Origin: CAIOHW01 sp046317855
GTDB lineage: Bacteria > Bdellovibrionota > UBA1018
Direction: 5' to 3'
Length of the DNA: 11,188 bases
Assembly: GCA_046317855.1 (NCBI GenBank)
Contig: JBKCVM010000108.1
Span: 1 to 11,188, forward strand
Notes under the pieces: generated by a model
The model's database searches: none
What the model was told of the DNA's origin: nothing
The model's input: only the letters and a program-made list of their open reading frames with translations
Translations under genes and position numbers: made by a program
Shown: piece by piece, positions 1-3,934 of the stretch
Layout: every line of letters begins with the position of its first letter
Numbering within the stretch: the first letter of the stretch is position 1

Positions 1-1
1 G

Positions 2-562
2 GCCAAGGCGATGGACTGGGAATGGTATCCCCACTGGACCATGGCGGTTTACACCGGAATGAGAAGTGGCGAACTGTACGCCCTTACGTGGGACAAAGTG
101 AATCTCGACGACCGGCTAATCAAAGTGGACACATCTTGGAACAACAAGGATGGATTCAAGTGCACCAAGTCGGGCGATGATCGAATCATCGAGATTGCAC
201 CTAACCTTCTGCTGACCTTGAAGCAGCTTAAGATTCAGCAGGCTGATTCGCACTTCGTCCTTCCGCGTATCGACAAGTGGGACAAAGGCGAGCAAGCAAG
301 GGATTTGCGGCTCTTTTTGAAAGGCATTGGGCTTCCGACTATCCGCTTTCATGACCTGCGGGCTACATGGGCCACTATACTGCTCAGCAAGGGCGTGGAG
401 CCCATCCGAGTGATGAAGATGGGCGGATGGAAGGACATGAAGACCATGATGATCTACGTGCGTACTGCGGGCGTAGATATTAAGGGCATGACCGACTGCT
501 TGGACCTGCACAACCCAGCGGCAAACGCTGGACAGGTGCTGAAATTCGAGGGTCGTAGTTGA
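2..562 (+). CDS. Tyrosine recombinase (phage-type integrase), C-terminal part; 5' end outside window
   Basis: This is the catalytic domain of a tyrosine site-specific recombinase, which cuts and rejoins DNA at attachment sites through a covalent phosphotyrosine link. The frame is open from base 2, so the gene starts to the left and only 186 residues are seen. Counting from the Met at base 11, the catalytic set is visible in order: Arg18 in TGMRSGEL, a probable Lys53 in the beta-hairpin (TKSGDD), His114 and Arg117 in FHDLRATW, Trp140 in GGWKD (the His/Trp position) and the nucleophile Tyr149 in MIYVRTAG. All core residues are present, so the domain looks active. The stop codon lies about 55 bases before a GTCTCCACCA sequence that resembles the 3' end of ssrA, the usual position of an island integrase next to its attachment site. 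Family assignment is firm. The target site is inferred. Confidence 0.93.
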   Translation, partial: AKAMDWEWYPHWTMAVYTGMRSGELYALTWDKVNLDDRLIKVDTSWNNKDGFKCTKSGDDRIIEIAPNLLLTLKQLKIQQADSHFVLPRIDKWDKGEQARDLRLFLKGIGLPTIRFHDLRATWATILLSKGVEPIRVMKMGGWKDMKTMMIYVRTAGVDIKGMTDCLDLHNPAANAGQVLKFEGRS

Positions 563-595
563 TCGTAGTACATTCAAGTTTGAGAGCGGTATTTT

Positions 596-628
596 GGCCG
601 AAATTCGGCCCCTTCACCGTCTCCACCA
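596..628 (+). repeat. Site 1: hairpin plus ssrA-3'-end-like core (candidate att site)
   Basis: A perfect dyad, GGCCGAA/TTCGGCC (596-602 with 604-610), is followed by eight bases and the core GTCTCCACCA at 619-628. The core preceded by C reads CGTCTCC-A-CCA, which is acceptor strand, discriminator and CCA of a tmRNA whose 5' end would be GGGGACG. The upstream bases do not form a TTCRANY T-loop, so this is only the terminal fragment and not a complete gene. Its place directly after the integrase makes it the likely right attachment site of the island that lies to the left. Identification as ssrA is inference from the motif; tRNA-Ser is less likely because the discriminator is A, not G. Confidence 0.6.
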
Positions 629-629
629 T

Positions 630-666
630 AAAAAACCGAGGTGCCCTCTGGGTACTTCGGTTTTTT
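630..666 (+). terminator. Strong intrinsic terminator after site 1
   Basis: A 17-pair stem (630-646 with 650-666) with two G-T wobbles closes a three-base loop. One arm starts with six A and the other ends in six T, followed by ATTTT. It can therefore work in both directions. It directly follows the CCA of site 1, as the terminator of a tmRNA gene would. Confidence 0.88.
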
Positions 667-679
667 ATTTTGGGAGTGA

Positions 680-803
680 GGGAGTCGAACACTGAGCAAG
701 CCGGCCCGCAGCGCGGGCTGAGCGAGCGTGATGCGAGCGAAAGGCTTGCGAAGCGGCCTGGAGTTCTCGGAGCGGGACGCGACGAGAACGGAAGGCGACT
801 CCC
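680..803 (+). other. Structured non-coding element with multibranch fold, between two terminators
   Basis: No credible reading frame occupies this 124-base stretch, but it has several perfect complementary pairs. GGGAGTCG (680-687) pairs with CGACTCCC (796-803) and encloses the whole. Inside are GCAAGCC/GGCTTGC (696-702 with 743-749), GCCCGC/GCGGGC (704-709 with 713-718) and GTTCTCG/CGAGAAC (763-769 with 783-789). GCGAGC occurs twice, at 722-727 and 733-738. The left end GGGAGTCGAAC is the reverse complement of a T-loop/T-stem sequence (GTTCGACTCCC), while the right end runs directly into an ssrA-like 3' end. It could be a small RNA, a relic of an element inserted in the T-arm of ssrA, or a recombination site. 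I do not recognise it as a named RNA family, and there is almost no room for a promoter between the preceding terminator and the first helix. Confidence 0.5.
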
Positions 804-816
804 ACCGTCTCCATCA
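796..816 (+). repeat. Site 2: longest ssrA 3'-end remnant (T-loop to CCA position)
   Basis: Read as the end of a tRNA-like domain, this gives the last five T-loop bases CGACT (796-800), T-stem strand CCCAC (801-805), acceptor strand CGTCTCC (806-812), discriminator A (813) and TCA in place of CCA (814-816). The geometry (five-base stem strand, seven-base acceptor strand) matches a tmRNA 3' end exactly. Together with GTCTCCACCA at the other sites, this is the best evidence that the repeats derive from ssrA. The 5' half of the T-arm is replaced by GG, so it is not a functional gene. Confidence 0.62.
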
Positions 817-822
817 AATTTC

Positions 823-857
823 GCCCGAGGGAGAATACCCCTCGGGCACTTTTATTT
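823..857 (+). terminator. Intrinsic terminator after site 2
   Basis: GCCCGAGGG (823-831) pairs perfectly with CCCTCGGGC (839-847) around a seven-base loop, and is followed by the T-rich tail ACTTTTATTTT. It starts six bases after the TCA of site 2. Its sequence is unrelated to the terminators after sites 3-6. From here to 934 I see only a short GTATTG/CAATAC dyad near 873 and no gene. Confidence 0.88.
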
Positions 858-934
858 TAGCTTGGGATTTCAGTATTGGGTACGTCAATACCGAACACGT
901 TTGAAGCAAGTTAAGGATCGGAAGATGGCATCCC

Positions 935-1588
935 TCATCCCGGCCTACGTCGGTAAAGCAGCTGCGCCGCTCCGTTCTCTGTCGCACCGGCCTGGATGAG
1001 TGCCCAATTTTTCTCAAGAGCGATCTGCCCCTGAAAAAGCGGCACACCGGCGCCGATGCATTTGGGAATGATGGTCAGAACCATTTCGTCTAGACGATCA
1101 GCCAGAAGGGCTTGCTTGGCGATATGACCCCCACCCACTAGCCAAACGCGACGGGGGTGACGCTCCTTGAGCCTGGTAAGAAATGCCATCGCATCAGGAC
1201 TTACAGATGACGAAAGGGAAACCCCGGGCAAGTGTGCATCCGTTGGTTTGAGGGAACTTGATATCACCCAGGACTCCAGAGGCGCATAGGGGTTGGAGCC
1301 ATACCTGACCAGGAAGGATTGCCCGGCTCTGAGCGGGCCGCTGACCAGAAGAAGCATCAGGACCGACCAGCTCGCCAAGACGGCGCCGAGCACCATGAGG
1401 GGCAGTTTGAGGTATTCATGTCCCTCGGCTTCAGCGAGGGCCGCAGGGGGTCCAAAGCCCAGGAGTGTAAAGAGAGCTCCTGCCGTTCCTCCGGCAAACA
1501 CGAGCACGAGGGGGTAAAAAAGAACCGCTCCCAGGACGACTTCGTCCTGCTGTTTAGCGCGGGCACGCAAGTGGGAGACTCGCCTCAA
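935..1588 (-). CDS. Chimeric protein: two membrane segments fused to C-terminal half of a DHFR/RibD-C-like domain
   Basis: The 217-residue product has two halves. Residues about 17-46 and 62-84 are strongly hydrophobic and look like two membrane segments. From about residue 95 it matches the second half of the RibD C-terminal/dihydrofolate reductase-like family: NPYAPLESWVISSSLKP corresponds to the family's WPY...VLSR region. It is followed by VWLVGGGHIAKQALL (149-163), LDEMVLT (166-172) and the P-x3-G-x-G-x-PLF signature (175-185). The first 60 or so residues of a normal domain, with the nucleotide/substrate-binding start and the GRxTYE-like segment, are missing and replaced by the membrane part. 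Reductase activity is therefore doubtful. The start is a TTG without a convincing ribosome binding site, and the frame stays open beyond it into the site 3 repeat until a stop at 1649-1651. A pseudogene or a cassette-boundary fusion is as likely as a real membrane enzyme. Confidence 0.62.
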   Translation of the reverse strand: MRRVSHLRARAKQQDEVVLGAVLFYPLVLVFAGGTAGALFTLLGFGPPAALAEAEGHEYLKLPLMVLGAVLASWSVLMLLLVSGPLRAGQSFLVRYGSNPYAPLESWVISSSLKPTDAHLPGVSLSSSVSPDAMAFLTRLKERHPRRVWLVGGGHIAKQALLADRLDEMVLTIIPKCIGAGVPLFQGQIALEKNWALIQAGATENGAAQLLYRRRPG

Positions 1589-1645
1589 GCAGGAAGGCTT
1601 TCGCCCTGAGTGCGCGAAAACCTTCTCTCGTTGCCGTCTCCACCA
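1579..1645 (+). repeat. Site 3: 67-base repeat with hairpin and GTCTCCACCA core
   Basis: This 67-base unit aligns without gaps to 2681-2747 with 12 differences. It begins CTCGCCTCAAG and ends GTTGCC plus the core GTCTCCACCA (1636-1645). Within it GAAGG (1593-1597) and TTTCGC (1599-1604) pair with GCGAAA (1614-1619) and CCTTC (1621-1625), leaving a nine-base loop. The unit overlaps the apparent start of the DHFR-like gene on the other strand. The long shared segment shows that sites 3 and 4 descend from one sequence, beyond the ssrA core itself. Confidence 0.8.
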
Positions 1646-1648
1646 TTT

Positions 1649-1691
1649 CTAGAAACCCCGGAGCGCTTCACAGCGTTTCGGGGGTTTCTAG
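1649..1691 (+). terminator. Long hairpin after site 3
   Basis: CTAGAAA (1649-1655) pairs with TTTCTAG (1685-1691). After one bulged G, CCCCGGAGCGC (1656-1666) pairs with GCGTTTCGGGG (1673-1683) through two G-T wobbles, leaving loop TTCACA. There is no T-tract beyond the stem, so efficiency as an intrinsic terminator is uncertain. The CGGAGCGCTTCAC..GCGTTTCGGG core recurs after site 6 and, shortened, at 7306-7330. Confidence 0.65.
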
Positions 1692-1701
1692 GCTCCGAGC
1701 T

Positions 1702-1753
1702 TTAATATGGTATGACTACTTTTTAGTTTTATGCCATATTAACGGTATGGCTA
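1702..1753 (+). promoter_or_regulatory. Dyad upstream of fic, possible operator/promoter
   Basis: TTAATATGGTAT (1702-1713) and ATGCCATATTAA (1731-1742) form a 12-base inverted repeat with one G/T-type difference, separated by an AT-rich spacer. A related half-site, GGTATGGCTA (1744-1753), overlaps the fic start codon and resembles GGTATGACTA at 1709-1718. The position directly before the ATG, and the C-terminal winged-helix-like part of the Fic protein, suggest an operator, possibly autoregulatory. No clear Shine-Dalgarno sequence precedes the ATG at 1747, so the message may be leaderless. Confidence 0.5.
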
Positions 1754-2694
1754 TGATCGATTCTAGAATCCTCGAAAGACTTGACCGCAAATGGTCTGAG
1801 CTAGAGCGGAAGCGCCCGCTTTCGGCCGCCGTTGTCGCGCGCCTGCGAGATCATTTTGCAATTGAGTTCACGTATAACTCCAATGCGATCGAGGGGAACA
1901 GGCTCACGCTCCGCGAGACGGAGCTCGTGATCAGCCAGGGAATGACCATCAAAGGTAGGTCCCTGCGAGAGCATCTCGAAGCCAGGGATCATCACGAGGC
2001 TACAAGGTTTCTGTACGACGTCGCAGACGCCAAGAAGTCCGGACCGGTCACGGAGGTGTTGATTCGTTCGCTTCACCGTCTAGTGGTTCGGGAGACCGAA
2101 GCAGAAACGGCAGGAAGCTATCGGAAGGGGTCCGTAAGAATCACTGGTTCTGCCCATATACCCCCTGAGGGCTTCGACGTTCCGCGGTTGATGCGCGAAT
2201 TCGTTGCGTGGATCCGGAGGAGCAGGACAAGCCTCCATCCATTGGTCTTTGCCTCCCTGGCACATCATCGATTGGCTGCAATTCATCCCTTTGAAGACGG
2301 CAACGGGCGAACGGCGCGGCTTTTGATGAATCTGCTTCTGATGCAGAGGAGATATCCCCTCGTCGTGATCCTCAAGAATGACCGCAAAAAATATTACCGA
2401 GCCTTGGAGCAGGCGGATCGAGGCGACGAGGGGCCTCTGGTGAGGCTGATTGCTCAGGGCGTCGAGCGATCGCTCGATCTCTACCTCAAGGCCGCGGGCT
2501 CTACTCAGGAGCGATTTATCTCGCTTGCGGAGCTCGCCAAAGGGACCCCGTACTCGCCGAAGTACCTGAACCTCCTGATTCGCAGCGGCAAGCTTGCTGG
2601 ACATAAGGAGGGGCGTAATTGGGTGAGTTCGAAAGCCGCGCTCAAACAGTATCTGGATGCGCGGCTTCGCAAGAGGGGGGCTCGCCTCAAGTAG
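1747..2694 (+). CDS. Fic family protein (AMP-transferase type) with N-terminal inhibitory motif and C-terminal winged-helix-like domain
   Basis: Fic proteins usually transfer AMP from ATP to hydroxyl side chains of target proteins. The 315-residue product has the complete active-site motif HPFEDGNGRTAR at 180-191, with catalytic His180, the acidic metal ligand Asp184 and the phosphate-binding Gly/Asn/Arg residues. The N-terminal inhibitory helix motif [ST]xxxE[GN] is SNAIEG at 45-50 (Glu49), so the enzyme is of the class in which the inhibitor lies N-terminal in the same chain. The substrate-docking flap is around 125-149. Residues about 258-303 form a winged-helix-like domain, common in this Fic subgroup. 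The gene fills its cassette: a dyad lies just upstream and its stop codon lies inside the site 4 repeat. No separate antitoxin gene is visible, and the built-in motif would make one unnecessary. A role in phage defence or stress response is inference. Confidence 0.93.
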   Translation: MAMIDSRILERLDRKWSELERKRPLSAAVVARLRDHFAIEFTYNSNAIEGNRLTLRETELVISQGMTIKGRSLREHLEARDHHEATRFLYDVADAKKSGPVTEVLIRSLHRLVVRETEAETAGSYRKGSVRITGSAHIPPEGFDVPRLMREFVAWIRRSRTSLHPLVFASLAHHRLAAIHPFEDGNGRTARLLMNLLLMQRRYPLVVILKNDRKKYYRALEQADRGDEGPLVRLIAQGVERSLDLYLKAAGSTQERFISLAELAKGTPYSPKYLNLLIRSGKLAGHKEGRNWVSSKAALKQYLDARLRKRGARLK

Positions 2695-2771
2695 GAAGGT
2701 CGTCGCCCTAAGCGCGCGAAACTATTTTCCTGTTGCCGTCTCCACCAAATTCCAAGTTTTAGAACCCGGAG
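2681..2771 (+). repeat. Site 4: 67-base repeat with GTCTCCACCA core and shared downstream flank
   Basis: Bases 2681-2747 match site 3 at 55 of 67 positions and end in GTCTCCACCA (2738-2747). The inner stem TCGC/GCGA (2703-2706 with 2716-2719) and an outer AGGAA/TTCCT are kept despite base changes. Bases 2741-2771 match site 5 (3286-3316) at 28 of 31 positions, ending in AGAACCCGGAG. So this site joins two repeat families: the upstream half is shared with site 3 and the downstream half with site 5. The fic stop codon (2692-2694) lies in the repeat. Confidence 0.8.
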
Positions 2772-2773
2772 GT

Positions 2774-2792
2774 CCGCGAAGGATTTTTGCGG
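2774..2792 (+). terminator. Weak hairpin after site 4
   Basis: CCGCGAA (2774-2780) pairs with TTTGCGG (2786-2792) using one wobble, with loop GGATT. It lacks a T-tail, so it may be a decayed form of the terminators at the other sites. Confidence 0.35.
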
Positions 2793-2803
2793 TCGTTCGT
2801 GTT

Positions 2804-2810
2804 AAGGAGA
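2804..2810 (+). promoter_or_regulatory. Ribosome binding site of the secreted cysteine-rich protein
   Basis: AAGGAGA lies four bases before the ATG at 2815. This near-consensus sequence fixes the start and shows that the small gene is meant to be translated. I see no clear promoter in the short space after site 4. Confidence 0.8.
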
Positions 2811-2814
2811 TCAT

Positions 2815-3240
2815 ATGAAACTGATACTCTTGTGGTTGTTTTGCCTGATGACGATGCCTGCATTCGCTACGCAGATTTCTATCGATAATGACGAAGACGA
2901 CTGTAAGGCAGCAAGGATTTCAATGGACGTTACGGTCAAGGTTGACGGCGAGTCTTTCGATTTTGATCCATCGTGTGAGTTTAGTTTCAATAAGGACTTC
3001 AAGACGAAGAGTGGACTGAGCTGTCAAGCACAAGCTGGAATGTGCTCTTCGTTTTCTCCGCGCAATCGGTTTGAAGTATCTTGTGAAGATGGATCTAGAG
3101 AAGGCGTCGTGATTGAGTGTGAGAAGCGGAAAACTGGATCATCAAAAGACAAGAAATGTACGAGTGATGGTCAATGTTGCGCGCATTGGACTGCGAGTGG
3201 AGCTTGTGCTCACGAATATAGTTGCGGTGACTGTTGGTGA
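2815..3240 (+). CDS. Secreted cysteine-rich small protein, family not recognised
   Basis: The 141-residue product begins with a typical signal peptide: Lys2, a hydrophobic core at 3-14 and a probable cleavage after AFA at residue 18. The mature part carries 12 cysteines at 30, 54, 70, 77, 90, 102, 115, 121, 122, 131, 137 and 140, an even number suited to disulfides made outside the cytoplasm. The last six have the spacing C-x5-CC-x8-C-x5-C-x2-C, a compact disulfide-rich tail that resembles small toxin or knottin-like folds in style but is not an exact match to any I know. The middle is acidic (NDEDD at 25-29). The gene is noticeably more AT-rich than the genes to the right, which fits acquired DNA. 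It is alone between sites 4 and 5. Export is well supported. Function is unknown. Confidence 0.82.
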   Translation: MKLILLWLFCLMTMPAFATQISIDNDEDDCKAARISMDVTVKVDGESFDFDPSCEFSFNKDFKTKSGLSCQAQAGMCSSFSPRNRFEVSCEDGSREGVVIECEKRKTGSSKDKKCTSDGQCCAHWTASGACAHEYSCGDCW

Positions 3241-3276
3241 TTTTCAGGACTGCGGAACTCCGGGTTTGACAATCGA

Positions 3277-3316
3277 GTCTCCGGCTCCACCAAATTCAGA
3301 GTTTGAGAACCCGGAG
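3277..3316 (+). repeat. Site 5: variant core GGCTCCACCA with shared downstream flank
   Basis: The core here is GTCTCC followed by GGCTCCACCA (3283-3292), a variant acceptor end rather than the exact GTCTCCACCA. The 31 bases from 3286 match site 4 at 28 positions. The upstream sequence CGGGTTTGACAATCG (3261-3275) looks like a decayed T-loop region, but no T-stem can form. Like the other sites, it falls between two genes, in the same orientation. Confidence 0.6.
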
Positions 3317-3334
3317 CGTCCCTCCGGAGTTCTC
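3305..3334 (+). terminator. Hairpin after site 5
   Basis: GAGAACCCGGAG (3305-3316) pairs with CTCCGG and GTTCTC (3322-3327, 3329-3334) across one bulged A, with loop CGTCC. There is no immediate T-tract; TTTTT appears only at 3344-3348. It probably ends transcription of the cysteine-rich gene weakly, or only protects the message end. Confidence 0.55.
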
Positions 3335-3357
3335 TCAACGCGATTTTTGGAGTTTGT

Positions 3358-3375
3358 ATGAGGAGGTTTCATTGA
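3358..3375 (+). promoter_or_regulatory. Ribosome binding site and five-codon upstream reading frame before SRPBCC gene
   Basis: AGGAGG (3361-3366) lies five bases before a TTG at 3372 and decides that start. The binding site is itself inside a tiny frame, ATG AGG AGG TTT CAT TGA (3358-3375), whose stop codon overlaps the TTG. The arrangement could couple start at the rare TTG to ending of the mini-frame, but may be chance. Confidence 0.5.
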
Positions 3376-3806
3376 TCGAAATTGAAACGGGTATTCTCAT
3401 TGATCGCTCAACCGATGTCGTATGGCGAGAATTAACGAACTTACCCATGCATCCAGAATGGAACCCATTCATTAAATCAATCAGCGGGAACTTGGCTGTT
3501 GGCGAGAAGCTAAATGTTCACATTCAACCTCCCAATCAGAGTCGAAGTATGAAGTTTAGCCCGCGCATATTAAAGTTCGAGGCCGCAAAAGAGTTTTCTT
3601 GGAAGGGACATCTGTTGATCCCAGGACTGTTCGACGGCGAACACTTCTTTCGACTTGAGGCTGTCAGTCCAAGTCAGACAAGGTTTGTTCACGGCGAGAA
3701 GTTCACAGGGATTTTGGTGCCTGTACTCAAGGGGATGCTTGGAGAGACAAAAATGGGTTTTGAACTCATGAATCAAGCCTTGAAAAAAAGGGTGGAGAAA
3801 ACGTAA
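3372..3806 (+). CDS. SRPBCC (START-like/polyketide cyclase-type) domain protein
   Basis: The 144-residue product is a single SRPBCC domain, a helix-grip fold with a deep pocket for a hydrophobic ligand. Family features in order are VVWRELTNLPMHPEWNPFI (near the N terminus), SISGNLAVGEKLNVH, the SWKGHLLIPGLFDGEHFF strand pair, RFVHGEKFTGILVPVL, and a long C-terminal helix (ETKMGFELMNQALKKRVEK). The length is normal for the family. I chose TTG 3372 over an in-frame start 23 codons upstream because a strong AGGAGG lies just before it and because the extra residues would be encoded by the site 5 hairpin. The ligand is unknown. It is alone between sites 5 and 6. Its final codons take part in the inverted repeat of site 6, so the 3' end of the gene and the recombination-like sequence are merged. 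Confidence 0.85.
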   Translation: MIEIETGILIDRSTDVVWRELTNLPMHPEWNPFIKSISGNLAVGEKLNVHIQPPNQSRSMKFSPRILKFEAAKEFSWKGHLLIPGLFDGEHFFRLEAVSPSQTRFVHGEKFTGILVPVLKGMLGETKMGFELMNQALKKRVEKT

Positions 3807-3827
3807 TGCCGAAGTACGTCTCCACCC
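3790..3827 (+). repeat. Site 6: GTCTCCACCC core in an inverted repeat with the SRPBCC gene end
   Basis: GGGTGGAG (3790-3797) pairs with CTCCACCC (3820-3827) and, after a three-base bulge, ACGTA (3801-3805) pairs with TACGT (3815-3819). The right arm contains the core as GTCTCCACCC (3818-3827), with CCC for CCA. The left arm is coding sequence for the last residues of the SRPBCC protein. This is the only site where the core itself is base-paired, as it would be with the 5' acceptor strand in tmRNA. Confidence 0.6.
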
Positions 3828-3838
3828 TTTCTGGAACC

Positions 3839-3870
3839 CCCGGGACGCTTCACGGCGCTTCGGGTCTTTT
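3839..3870 (+). terminator. Intrinsic terminator after site 6
   Basis: CCCGGGACGC (3839-3848) pairs imperfectly with GCGCTTCGGG (3855-3864), followed by TCTTTT. The sequence ACGCTTCACGGCG in the apex is shared, nearly unchanged, with the repeat at 7306-7318 and with the site 3 hairpin. It serves the SRPBCC gene. Confidence 0.7.
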
Positions 3871-3888
3871 CACTTCATGCGCATGAAG
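3845..3888 (+). repeat. Left copy of terminator-palindrome repeat flanking the helicase gene
   Basis: From ACGCTTCACGGCG to the perfect 16-base palindrome CTTCATGCGCATGAAG (3873-3888), this segment is repeated in direct orientation at 7306-7348 with a few differences. The two copies bracket the helicase gene. On the minus strand the palindrome is also the first hairpin downstream of the helicase stop codon. Confidence 0.8.
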
Positions 3889-3934
3889 CGCAAGAAGTTG
3901 CAGTGAATCGTACCGGCGCTCAAGCGGCCCAGCC

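Noticed and set aside
680..690. Reverse complement of a T-loop (GTTCGACTCCC), suggesting a minus-strand tRNA
   Set aside because: The flanking bases cannot form a T-stem around TTCGACT, and no anticodon or D-arm follows at the proper distance.
796..816. Complete tmRNA or tRNA gene at site 2
   Set aside because: Only the 3' part from within the T-loop is present; the 5' T-stem strand and 5' acceptor strand GGGGACG are missing, and no tag-coding part is visible.
559..999. 146-codon plus-strand frame
   Set aside because: It crosses a strong terminator, two core repeats and the structured element, and the product resembles no protein; composition reflects the RNA-like sequence.
3303..3371. Upstream start of the SRPBCC gene giving a 167-residue protein
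   Set aside because: The extra residues would be encoded by the site 5 hairpin and lack a ribosome binding site, whereas TTG 3372 has AGGAGG at five bases.
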